Source of the DNA: Branchiostoma lanceolatum
Taxonomy: Eukaryota; Chordata; Leptocardii; Amphioxiformes; Branchiostomatidae
Assembly: GCF_035083965.1 (NCBI RefSeq)
Contig: NC_089738.1
Span: 4,735,398 to 4,799,397, forward strand
DNA length: 64,000 nt
Direction: 5' to 3'
In this document: positions 23,038-34,600 of the stretch, in pieces
How positions within the stretch are numbered: position 1 is the first letter of the stretch
How the letters are laid out: the number at the start of each line of letters is the position of its first letter
Translations under genes and position numbers: made by a program
The notes under the pieces: model-generated
Seen by the model: the letters and a program-made list of their open reading frames with translations, nothing else
Database searches by the model: none
What the model was told of the DNA's origin: nothing

Positions 23038-24020
23038 CCCTCATACACCCGAACCCTTTTTGCGACTAAAATGACTGAACGGGGTCAAAAATGACCTCAA
23101 AATGTTTTGTTCAGTAAAATATTCCTTTTCACTTTTTTCGCTGATTGTTATCCGTACGTTGCTTCATCAATGTAAGAGGAATGCTTTGGCATGTTAAGGT
23201 ATGAATAATTCACGTCATTATCATAATTTATGCAAAAAGATCATAAGGACCAAGTTTTGAACTATCCCTATGTAAACCGAGAGGGGACTTTTTAGGCCCA
23301 CGCCAAATTTCATGTTGCATAACTCCTGAACGGTTTACGCTAGAGCCATCAAATTTGGTGATGTGTCATAAAATGTCCTTGAAAAAGATTTCAGTTTAAT
23401 AAAGTAAGTTTATTGTTTTTCGTGTTGCCATGGCAACGGGTTTTTAACAAGCATATTTCACAAAATCTCATAATTTCAGGTCAAACAATGGCGTTTCGAG
23501 GCTTTGTTGGTACACCACTTTTGTTTTCTTACATTGTCATTGTTATCATCTTATGTAATCCAATATAACTTTCCTGATGTAACATTCATATTTTTGTTGA
23601 TTTGATGACGTCATCGGTCAAAATCCAAGATGAAGGATAAGATCACATAAAATTATGTCATAATGACGTCATATTAAGTCATAATGACACAAAGTTTGTT
23701 ATGGTAATATTAATTCACATGTGCATCATCCTCTGAAAATGTCGTGGTCATACAATAAGTAGTTTAGGAGTTACAGAGGTCAGGTCTAAAAAACAGCACA
23801 TTACTTTTGCTGGGGTCAAAAATGACCCCAGTGGAATCACTCCAGACTGTCTTCTATAACGTCAACAGTTTTGTGCTGATCTCCCTAGAAAATTAGGAGA
23901 GGTTTGAAGAGATGCCTACTAACAAAGTCACGGAAGGATTGTTTTCGATCAAACATGTTCATATGGCACATCAAAATCCACGCCTGGGGTAAAAAATTAC
24001 CCCACTCGGGTGTGTGAGGG
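23038..24020. mobile_element. piggyBac-like TTAA-flanked non-coding element, copy 4
   Basis: TTAA duplicates at 23034-23037 and 24021-24024 bound CCCTCATACACCCGA...GGGTGTGTGAGGG. Palindromes GGGGTCAAAAATGACC(C/T)C lie at 23081-23098 and 23812-23829 and a variant near 23984. The core (TTGCCATGGCAAC, GATGACGTCATC, CAAAATCCAAGATG) matches the other three copies in reverse order. It is non-coding. Confidence 0.85.
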
Positions 24021-24306
24021 TTAAGCTACACATTGTACGTACAACACGTGATGTGTACAAAACACAAACAGGTTAACATATTTTTGAAATATCACAAATG
24101 TTATCAAGAGTAGAGTACGTATAAACAATGTTGATAGTGTTCAAAGTTCATGTAGTCTGATTAACGGTCCAAACTCTGCTTACTTTAAAAGTCAACCTTT
24201 CACCTTTATACCAACAAAACAACCGCACCGAAAAAATAGAATCCCTCTAGGGCAGGTTGCTATTACTTTGAGGACGTCAGTCTCTGTATCTTCTCTTTTG
24301 GACAAG

Positions 24307-27300
24307 ATGTTGAATGGCATAGTTGTCGTTGTTGTTTGTGTATCGTTGGTGACGGTTGTGTGGTCGATAGTGCCCATATCTGACATCGAGAACTGTCGCT
24401 ACACGGGAGCGGACGGGAATGTGTACGACCTCTCCCCACTCATAGCGAAGTAAGTATATTCATGGTATGTTTCCATGCAATATCTGAGTCTTTTCTACTG
24501 AGAAGTAACGGGAAAAGGCATCCCAATTATAAGGGCCGTACCAAACGTAACATATTTCATTGGTGATAAGGGCCGTAGCACGTTACATTTGTTAGATTTA
24601 TGATGTTACATTTGTTAAGCCAACACCCATAAATCAATACAGTAATCAATATGGGTATAGTTGCTGGGCATTGTAATTTTACAAAAAAAACGGACAATAC
24701 TGCATTGAGGTAATAAACGATCTGGACTGAAAACTCTAACGGCCATGTCTCATGCCCAACTCTTTCGAATTCGACGCGGACAACTGATATGGACAGTTCA
24801 TCTACTGGTACGGGTACGGACACACAAACACACACACATACACACACACGCACACTCTGCGACACACACACACACACACACTCCGTGACACACATCTACA
24901 CACACCTACACACACACACACACACACACTCACGCAAACACACGCACACACTCCGTTACACACACACAAACACACACATACATTGTTGTAACGTTGCGTA
25001 AACAAAAAAAAACGACAACGACAATGAATACATGTCGATTTATTGCATTCGACATTGATAAATTGGTGACTACTTTCCCATCTATCATTAGGAACGGGGC
25101 TTATGTGTTTGACACCCCGTCCTACAACATCAACGGCTACAACATCCTGACTCCCGAGGAGGCCCGCCTGACCGAGCTGAAGTACACGTACCACCTGCAG
25201 ATCTGCCGTAACGTCACCAACCCGCCTGAGGGATGTAAGGGCAGCTCGCCAATCTTTAGGGTAAGGCCTGATAAATGGAGATCTTTATTTTCATTTTCAT
25301 TTAGAATTGCAACAATACAATACACAGTGGAACCCCAGGCAGACAAACTGATGTTGCGGACCACTCAAAATTACAACTACACTGAATACAACAATTACAG
25401 AGACACTAATTAAGGCAATTCATAGTATGATACAATATAAAACAATGCATTGAGTACGCAGTTTAGAGGTGTCTCAGCTGGAAGCTACGGGGCGGTAAAT
25501 CTTTTTGTTGTTGCAATGTGAAAATGAAAATACAAATACAGTTTTGGGTGTGTCTGCGTGTTTGTGTGTGTTAGTGCGTGTGTCTGTCTTTGTGTGTGTT
25601 TGTGTTTCCGGATTTTTGTAGTCAGCATATTACTCAAGAAATTCTGAATGGATTACGATGATATTTGGTATATCTATAGGTACGTGTCATAGGAAGACGA
25701 AGGCCAAGGTGGATTTTGGGCCCCCTGGTATGTGACCTTGGTACTGCAGCAGAATTTCCGTTTTTTGTATCTTATGACCTGGACGTGCCATGGTTTTGAT
25801 TTTTTGGTGGCATATAGCTTGTTTACGTTGTGCCCAGAACGGATGTTTACAATATTGCACTAATCTGTAACCGTCCAAAGGGTAAAACACCGGTTACACA
25901 CAGCCGAACATGGCTCCCGACCACTAGCCGACCAAGGTTGGCGATAGGTCGGGAGCAGTCTGACCAGTTTTAGTCTAACAGTCAAATTTGACCCCAAAAA
26001 CACACCCTGACCACTACTGACTTACTCCCAACCACGAGCCAACCCATTCCAGACCTCCCGTCCAAAGTCTAATGTTTTGAAAATGTCAAAACATTCGGCT
26101 GATGCAACCAACTAGTAGCCGACCTACCTCGAACCACACCCAACCATGGGTGTGTGAAGGTTGGGAGGCCATGTTTGGCTATGTGTTATGCTAGGGTCAC
26201 ATTTCCAACCCGGGGCCCGGCCGGGCAGCTTGAGGGGAACGAAAACTATGATATAGAAGACAACAAAACACACAAAACTCGTAAAGATTATTCCTTACCA
26301 TACGCTATGTATGTACTTGATATGCAGCTTTTATTCTTTGTTTCCTCAAACAGCCCGGTCGGGCCCCGGCTTGGAAAGGTGACCCTAGCATAACCGGGGC
26401 TTACTTAGAAGCGTGAGGGAATAAGCAAAGTTTTGCTTTTGCAATCTCATCGTTAACTTGAGGTGCATGTTAAAGTATAAAGAAGTGTTCCATAAGAAAA
26501 TAACCTTCTATGACTGAAGTTATTCTGGTCAGAATAAGGTTTTTTTTTTTCCCTCCATTAGGTCGATGTTGGTCTGCACTGTGCATCCCTTGGGAACATA
26601 GATGCCGCCATATTTGAGATCAATCCGCTGCCGAGGAACGACGGTGAGAACTGCTGTGAAACGCAACTCCGCTGTGCCTCCCTAGGTGGCGTCGTTACCT
26701 TTGAAACATTCAACGAACCAGGCATTGGGGCAGATTACATTACCTTACCTTGCAATTGATTACTAAGACAAATCTACATAAATCTCCGACCATTCATTTA
26801 AAAGCTTAAGGAAAACTACATGTACATATACTGTTTATCTTACACTGACTATCAAAAAAATATGTCGTTGTTCCTTGCCGTATATGTAGTAAAGTTTAAG
26901 TTTAGAATGGGAAAATGTTCAGTGGTTTTAAGTTCAACGGTGAAGCGGCCACAACCACCGCAAACATTTTCCCTTTTACAGTATGTGAAAACAATTTGAT
27001 GAATATTGTGTTTTAAGGTAGCAGGTTCTTACCCAAGGGCTAAATGCAACATGAAACAATGTATAGAAAAATTATACATACTGTAAGTTAGCAACGGTGA
27101 CAAGTGGAACAAGTGACTATTGGAAATTGTGGTAAGTATAATAGTCCCACCCTCCTAAGCAGGCCCGACTCGCTCCGAACGTTACCTCTCGCATCGGCCC
27201 TGCTATTCCAAGCTGGTATTCTGGCTTCTGGCAGTTACTGACAGTTGCTCATGAATACTTCAACTTCAACTTAGTAAACCCCCAGATAACCCCGCGAGGG

Positions 27301-28431
27301 GCAAAGTAGGGGGGGGAGGAGGTCCCAGGCTAAGGCGGGCAGGCCTCCAGCCTGGCGCGGAAAGACTCAACGGTGGGAGCCGTAACAACCGCGCCAGGCA
27401 GGGCGTTCCACTCGGGTATGGTGCGAGGGAAAAAAGAATATTTAAATGAGTCTGTTCGGGCGTAAAGTGGTTGAAATTTGAGCGTGTGGCTTCCCCGGGT
27501 GCGCCCCTGAGCTGGTTTCAGTAGACTATCTGTATTAATATTGATGTGGTTATTAACTAGCTTATAGAAAAAGGTGAGACGGGCGTTCCTCCTCCTTTCA
27601 GAGAGAAGGGTCCACTGCAGGTCATTGAGCATTTGTGTCACGCTGCTAGTCTGCCGGTAGTCATTCAGAGTCACTCGGGCGGCCCTGCGCTGGACGGCCT
27701 CCACCGCCTCGGTATCCCTTTGGTGGTGTACGGGTCCCAGACGGTGGCACTATATTCCAAGTGGGGCCGCACCAGCGCTTTGTAACAAGTGGCCTTGACC
27801 CTAGATGGACAATGGGTCAAATTGCGCCGAATGACCCCTAGTACCCTGCCGGCTTTGCTAGTGGCGTAGTTGATATGGGTGTCCCACCGCAGATCGTCGG
27901 ACAGTTGTACTCCAAGATAGGGGTGGGACTTGACACCGGTGAGGGCTTCTCCACTTAGGGAGTACTGAGTTAGGATGGGGTGCTTTTTACGGGTGATATA
28001 TCAATGAGCTAGCCTTATTTCACACAAACAGCCGTTATTTTGCTCTGAACCCAAAGTAGCTCATATGTAAGACGTTACCTGATTGGTTCGTAGCTTCCCA
28101 GCGACCTTTGCGGTTTTGCTCAAGATGGGCTCTGATTGGCTGAAAGCTGTTTTGTTGGTGACGTCGCCAGAAGGTACAATGTAACGTACCGAGCGAGTCG
28201 GGTGGATAGTCCATGAATGTCAAAACTCTTATACCCTTTCTTTCTCGTTTAGGTGTGCACCTGTTGTATTACCATGGCGACCTAGCTGACGGAAGTCGTC
28301 TGCAGCGGTACCACTCCTCCATCTACTTCGTGTGTAACAACAGGACGGAGATCGGGCCGTTATTCGAGCATCAGACCGACTTTTATCAGAGCCACTTTGT
28401 TTTCCAAACCATACATGCTTGCAGACCTTAA
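24307..28431 (+). CDS. MRH-like secreted protein, paralog D
   Basis: Exons 24307-24449, 25092-25260, 26562-26643 and 28253-28431, phases 2/0/1, GT-AG throughout, 190 residues. A hydrophobic signal peptide (GIVVVVVCVSLVTVVWS) is followed by NCRYTGADG, YDLSPL, YTYHLQICRNVT, GCKGSSPIF, HCASLG, HLLYYHGD, SRLQRYHSSIYFVCN, FEHQTDFYQSHF and HAC. The exon structure and motif order match genes A and B, so this is an older duplicate of the same MRH-like family. The expected cysteine before FYQ is an aspartate. Six mature cysteines remain. NVT and NRT are sequons. The ATG at 24307 begins the signal peptide; AATAAA at about 28471 lies 40 bp after the stop and suits a poly(A) signal. Introns hold a CA microsatellite, nested MITEs and a LINE fragment. 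Confidence 0.75.
24823..24985. repeat. (CA)n microsatellite, interrupted
   Basis: Long imperfect ACAC tract in intron 1 of gene D. Thr/His-rich and Cys/Val-rich open frames over it are artefacts. Confidence 0.95.
25890..26395. mobile_element. Outer MITE, interrupted by a second element
   Basis: The left terminus CCGGTTACACACAGCCGAAC pairs with a right terminus reading GCCATGTTTGGCTATGTGT, then the inner insert (26189-26390), then AACCGG. With the insert ignored, the two ends are inverted copies over about 25 bp. It lies in intron 2 of gene D. Confidence 0.75.
26189..26390. mobile_element. Inner MITE nested in the outer one, TA duplication
   Basis: It starts TGCTAGGGTCACATTTCC and ends GGAAAGGTGACCCTAGCA, with GGGCCCGGCCGGGC-type sequence just inside both ends and TA on either side. 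It sits within the right terminus of the outer element, so it is younger. Confidence 0.8.
27281..27993 (-). mobile_element. CR1/L2-like LINE, 3' part (RT C-terminus)
   Basis: On the minus strand the order is YLGVQLSDDLRWDTHI, KAGRVLGVIRRNL, YKALVRPHLEYSATVWDP, then after a frame change RRAARVTLNDY, LQWTLLSERRRNARL, FKYSFFPRTIPEWNALPG and RARLEACPP. This is the standard C-terminal part of a CR1/L2 reverse transcriptase ORF. It is 5'-truncated near 27993 and frameshifted around 27705. It lies in intron 3 of gene D and belongs to the same family as 2127-2375. Confidence 0.85.
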
Positions 28432-28435
28432 ACAC

Positions 28436-30604
28436 TCATTCATGTATTACCTAAAAGAATCTGTACCCAAAAATAAACAGCTGCATGAACGTGTGTTTAT
28501 ATTGGTTGGTGATTCCTTTTTACTAGTGTTAGCCAGCCCAACTGATCTCAAGCGTCAAACTGATGAAAGCTTGTTTGTAACTGAAGAAATTAGCAGGTAA
28601 AGTTCGGCAGCCGCGCGCGAGCTTGGACGTGTACGGCGCTGCATTTTGAGTGATGCGGTCGTGCGCTTACAGCTGAAAAGTGCCTTTTGTGGGGTGTAGC
28701 TTAGCGCAGTTTGTAATTGCCATAAACAGAGATTGCATGTAGTGAGCGAAGTTGTTGGGATTTTTTTTACATGATCTAGGGTAAATGTTCTCAACATAGA
28801 ATGAATGATATTGGTACATTTCCAATAGCTTAATTACGAACGCGCCTATGCAAAACACGGATTATAACATGTACAATAAGCCTAATGAATGAGACCATAA
28901 CACTGTTGGTATCAGACTAAATTGGGTATCTCACTGGATTTGTGTTACCATTGACTTTATAATGGGAATATCATGCAAAATGTACAAGTATGACTAAAAA
29001 GACAACAAAACGTGAAAAGATTACTCAGTTGCAAGTTCAGTGATATACCGGTTTAACTATACCACCACTCTCTTGAAGTCCTTACTAGTAATTGCTGTAT
29101 AAGTAAGTCTTTTTGCATATGGGATTCCAATGATAACGTCAAGTATGAAACATTGATGTCTTTATTGGACATGTGTACATGTAATAGATCATATCAGTGA
29201 CCATGTACATGTGTAAATCCAAGAATTTTGGATGGTTGTATTTGCAAAGTGCTTTAAGAGCACTCTAAAGCACCCTGTTTTATCTTTATAACTAAATAAA
29301 TCATATAGTCCAGGAAAACGGTTATACACACTGTTTATCTGTGCACCCAAGATACAAGAAGTTTTTATTGCCTTTTTCAACAAATGCTCAACTTACAAGT
29401 TCATTTCTGAGACACAGAAACAGTTAAGAATCTCAAGATTAAGAGTTATGGACCTGCCATGGACCAATGAAAATTGAGGACACAGAATTTAAGTACCATA
29501 GAAAAGCGGCATCAATTTACATTACAATTAAGAAGGTGTTTTATCTAATAGTATATATAGTCTCTAGCATGTATATCTACATGCACTTGATTGGAATTTG
29601 TAATGTTTGTGACCGTGTAGAATTATTGCTTTCGAAGATTTTCCTTATGAGTAATGTTTTATATATCAAGACAGCAATACTTAAAGTAACACAATCATAC
29701 ATTCCTTCAGTAAAGGGACGCAATAGTCTTTGAAAAATAAGTATTGAGTATGATACAATAGTACATGTATAACAATTATGGAAGTCTTTCAGAAGCTGAA
29801 TTTCAAGTTATTCAGTGTTAAACTGGGAGACATCATTTTATACATATTGTACTGCTTGGAAAAGTAAAGTGCAATTCCGCTGTGCCTCCCTATGTGGCGT
29901 CGTTACCTTTGAAACAAACCTTTCTTGCATGGGAAGACAAACTGTAAACCTACAAATGTATATTGTAAATCAGAAATACCTTCAATTAGCAATATCTTAG
30001 GAAAAAGAATTTTTTACGTTAGGACTGTACTGAATTTTCAAACATAAATATAGCTAATGAGCTAGACAGTGGATGAAACCACAATCATATTCTCTACTGT
30101 AACAGTGCATGTACAACACATACTTGTACATTGTACATGTAGTTTTAATAGTCCCCAGCTTCTAAATCACTTATTATACTGCACAACCATTTTATGACTA
30201 ATATAGGGAAATTGTAATCATCTAGAGGCCGGTACATTGGTACATTATGATAATAATTGTCAACAAAGGACCTGAAACATTTAATACTATCATAATTTCT
30301 GAGCCACTTTGCTCATTCTTTACACATACATGTAATGTACCTTGAACTGTGAAATTGTACCTAAAACAACTAAAGCTAATAGTAACCTATAATCAAAACA
30401 TTTAAACGGTGGGTCATATAATTACGGATATCCTCACATCTAGAGGACAACTTTGACCTTATTAAAAACTGGAACAGTATATCAGGATATGGAACAAGGA
30501 AATCATCACTGAATAATATCAATAACAATCAGGTACAGTAAATATACATTTAAAGCAAACAGTACTGAACTTGACTCAGTATTGGGTTCCTATTTTTTAT
30601 TGTA
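28436..30604. other. Intergenic, gene D to UXS1
   Basis: AT-rich with no supported exon. One 50-bp stretch at 29869-29918 (CCGCTGTGCCTCCCTA, TGGCGTCGTTACCTTTGAAA) recurs at 26663-26712 in gene D intron 3, so it is a dispersed repeat. Confidence 0.5.
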
Positions 30605-31149
30605 CGAGGGGTGATCAATAAGTCCTCGGCCTCACCCAGAAATAAGGTGCACAACTCAAATTTCTGGCCATAATTATGTAGTATGACATCTTTTATCAAT
30701 ACCCACCAAACTTCAAATTATTGTGGTCAATACTTTTAGTCGACGTCCATTTGAAAACTAGTAGGTAAGTGACGAGAAAAACAAGGGTGCACTGTGATCA
30801 GAGCTGTGTGGGTGGAGTTCCTCATGCCATGAATCGGCATAAAATCTTCTAAGACATTGTAAAAATGTTTGATGAAGATTCCCTTCTTATTCCAACTAAA
30901 AAGAAGTGGGTATCTGACTTTCAGCAGAGCAAGTTGACCAGCACACCTCAGGTCGCAGCTCAATTGTCCATATTTTTATCACTCTACCTCACCTAATGTT
31001 ACTGGGTGTCGGCGGCAAAGTAAATTGATCACAATGATTTGAATTTGGTGGACATTCATGAAAGACTTTATACTTTAAAATTATTCCCCAGAATTTGAGT
31101 TGTGCACCTTGTTTCTGGGTGAGGCTAAGGACTTATTGATCACCCCTCG
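30605..31149 (+). mobile_element. mariner-like element with decayed transposase N-terminus
   Basis: TA-flanked termini CGAGGGGTGATCAATAAGTC and its reverse complement at the right end; arms extend about 65 bp (CACCCAGAAATAAGGTGCAC). CGAGGGG plus TCAATAAGTC ends are typical of mariner elements. The interior on the plus strand has traces such as KKKWVSDFQQSKLT, like the mariner helix-turn-helix region, interrupted by stops. It is far shorter than a full 1.3-kb mariner, so internally deleted. Confidence 0.75.
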
Positions 31150-31157
31150 TAAATGTA

Positions 31158-31581
31158 TAGAGCTGTGTACCTAAACAAATTTTAGGTACAGGTACACGGG
31201 TTTAGGTACAGGTCTGGACCTGAACCTAAACTACTTGTTCAGACAATGGTAGATTTTCCATAAGAACAAAGGCATGTTTGAACTGGTAACAACATAATAT
31301 TTGATAGTGCTAGGTATTATTTTTCTGAAAACACAGATGAAAATTTGACTCCAGCCTTGCAAATGTGTTTTATGTGCTGGAGTATGGTATAGATGGCTTT
31401 AGTGCACTGCCACGGTAATTTCATAGTAATTTTATCTGTCAAAGTGGCCATCCCCTGAGTCAGGCTTGACCTGATTAGTACCCGTCCAGTACAGGTCCAC
31501 CATGGGTCAGGTATTTTGGACCTGTACCTAATTGATTGCACCCGGTACTGTATCGGTACAGTGTACTGGTACACAGCTCTA
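31158..31581. mobile_element. hAT-like non-autonomous element
   Basis: Termini TAGAGCTGTGTACC and GGTACACAGCTCTA; flanks TAAATGTA (31150-31157) and TACATGTA (31582-31589) are an 8-bp duplication with one mismatch. Interior GGTACAGGT / ACCTGAACCTAAA motifs are shared with 17257-17634 and 42313-42761. It abuts the mariner-like element and lies just past the UXS1 stop, so it may be in the 3' UTR. Confidence 0.8.
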
Positions 31582-31633
31582 TACATGTAGGTAAAAACTA
31601 CTCCCCTACAGTATTGCATTGTTACTTGTTTGA

Positions 31634-34600
31634 TCATACAAGCTTGTCGTCCGGTCTGAGGATCATTTTCTGGTTGTGAGAAGACTGGAAGAGCTCCTGG
31701 CGGAAGTACTCGATGGTTCTGTTTAGACCCTCTATCATCGGAACCTGGTTTCATGCAAAGGAAAATAACGTCATTTACATTTAATTTGATTTTTTTAAGG
31801 ATTGCAACGGTGCAATACACGTGGAACACTGGCAGCTATTGCTTGTGTTGTGACCCACACATAATATACCGTTTTTACACCTGGGTGGCGTGAGGACAGT
31901 TGTGTATTTAGACATAAGTCTGAAGTGTCAAACCTCTGCACGTAAAAGAACCCAACACACTAATTGAGAAGAATAGGGGTGACCCCTATGCAGGCTGTGG
32001 TGGGGCCACATTGCACAAATAGCTGAGATTAGCTTAGGGTCCCTTCAGGGATGTGAGAGACAATTCATTTCCTTTACATTTTATTTGCGGTGATAAAAGG
32101 TCCAAAGACAAAGTAACTTGAAATAAACCGAGTAACAAATTATCATTAAAAATAGCCTGATAACAGTTAGTTGCAAATACCAGAACATTCCACAGTCATG
32201 TATTACATGACTGTGGAATGTTCTGGTATTTGCAATTTTTGTATTTTTGAGGATGACGCCTTTGTGAATATTAAATATTCACAAAGGCGTCATCCTCAAA
32301 AATACAAAAATGTAGAAGGCATCATAACCTATCCAGTTATGATATTAAACAAAAAGTTTTCTTTATAAAAAATGAGCAGTAGTACCTTTGGTTGCCACCC
32401 CATGCCCATAGCTTTTGTGATGTCAGGTCTTCTCCGCTGGGGGTCGTCTTCCTGTTCCTTTACGTGTACGACATCACTTTTGCAACCTGATGAAAAATAC
32501 CAGAAAATTCAGAAGGAGTTGTGAAACAGTCAAACCGATTTATTCTTAGTTTAGGCAGATTACAATGTAGTTGTAGAGTAAATCTTTTAAAGGTTTACAT
32601 GAGAAAAATGACTATCTTTTCATTGGTCAATGCGTCACAAGCAGATTGTACATCATACATTGTACAGCGTATGTTTGTGATATCAAAGGAGCAAATTTCA
32701 AACAATGATCATGGAAACGGAGAAAATAACACCCTCCTGCGTAACACACCAGCTAAAGCTTTAAAGCTGAATTTTAGCCTCTCTGCATGCTCAATACACT
32801 GTACTTAGTCATAAATGGCAAAAAAAAATGATAAAAAATTCCATGACCAAACTCAAATGAAAAACCAACTCACCAACCAAGTTCTTGATTATCGTTGCAA
32901 ACTCCAATATGGAGTGTTCTTCTGGGTTACCCTGCAGGTGAAAATGGCAATAAATAATAACATAAAATTGAAGCCTCTTCTATAGAATCATTTTGACATT
33001 TTGAGTTTCCCAATGTAGAGGACACTGTCACTGGTACATATTACTCTTGGAGTCAGGGATGTTACATTGTAACTGTCTCTCCCAAACAAACAAAAATCTA
33101 AGTCCATTCTCTTCTGATTCTGTCTTATTATTATGTTATTTGGTGTGAGGTAAAATGGACAAGAACTAAATCTTATATTTCAATATTTGTATCAAACTCC
33201 TAAGTAAACTTATTTTCAGACATAGGAAAGTAGAGTTACCAGATTGACAGGAGTGGAAATGTTACTGTTCATCAGCATCACCAAACCATTCACCAGGTCA
33301 CTGGGGAGGGGGGCAAATAAAGGTGGAACTGTGAAAACTACATTAAATTTTGTACATGCAGTGAACAATATACCAGGGCTGTCTCCAGCTCCAAATTTTT
33401 TCCATCCGACTCATTGTTTGGGAGCCCATGTTGTTAACTATCTGTCATATGAAGCTTACAAATCTTATAACACATTTCCATCAATTTCATGCCATGAAGT
33501 TCAGATTTTTTTAGATGAATGGGGTGAATTTTGTTTCTGTCCTATCAAGAAAATTTCCGGGAGGGGTGGATGGATCCTGGAGACAGCCCTGCAATATACA
33601 CCTCTGCCTTGAACCACAAACAAACAAACAAACAAACAAACAAACAAACAAACAAACAAACACCAAGAGTGACAAAGGGTTATGTCAGGATGGGTACTTG
33701 TATGAAAGGGCTTCAACTACAGATTCATACTTTAAGGGTGCTACTGAAAGCTAAGTTCAAACAAGGCAAAACTGTCATGTCACGTAACATTTGCTAACCA
33801 AGCTATTATGAAACATTGTGCTCAGCATCCTACTTTCAATAACAACATCATGATAGTTCAATCAAATACAGATTCAAACAATGTCTGAATTCAAAGCAGC
33901 AGCTTCATGTACAACTACTTATCTTTCAGTTTAGGGAAATTACATGCATCTCTTCAGACCTAACTGATGCACAGAAAAGATGAATTTTCATTGGAGTTAA
34001 AAGGAGTTTGCCTTTTGCCTTGTCAAGCTCTCACCTGACATATTGGAATGATCTTGTCTGTTTCCCCGCCCCAAAAACCTGAAAGAATGGACAAAAAGAT
34101 AAGCATGGTTGTTTTCTTACTTAAGTACACAGTATAAACATTCAAGTGTTACATTAAATGACTTTAAACTTGAAAAGTTTCAAACTCCTTTTCAAAGTGA
34201 GTGTAATACAGTTAGTTCTTATTTCATTCAGTGTAACTTATTTCACTGTTTTCATGGTCACCTCTGTACCATGAACTTATCATCACCTTGAAAAACGTGC
34301 TGTTACATTGTATTTGATTCCTTCACACATCCATTCTGTAAATCACTTACCGCCACCGTGAAGTTAAAGTTCAGTGAAAATGTCCATTTTCCTTACACCT
34401 TGAAATTTTGCTACCGTGAAGACAAAGTGAATAACAGTATGATCCTTTTCAATGTGAGTATAATATCCTTTCCAACCTGAGTGTAATGTAATTAGTGTGT
34501 ACTGACTGTGATTGGCTGGTCCTGCAGCGACTGTAAGATGAAGTTACTGACGACCCTGCCGTCACTCATGTGCATCCTGGGACCAAAGGTGTTGAATATT

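Noticed and set aside
24789..25194. Thr/His- and Cys/Val-rich open frames
   Set aside because: They are translations of the CA/GT microsatellite.
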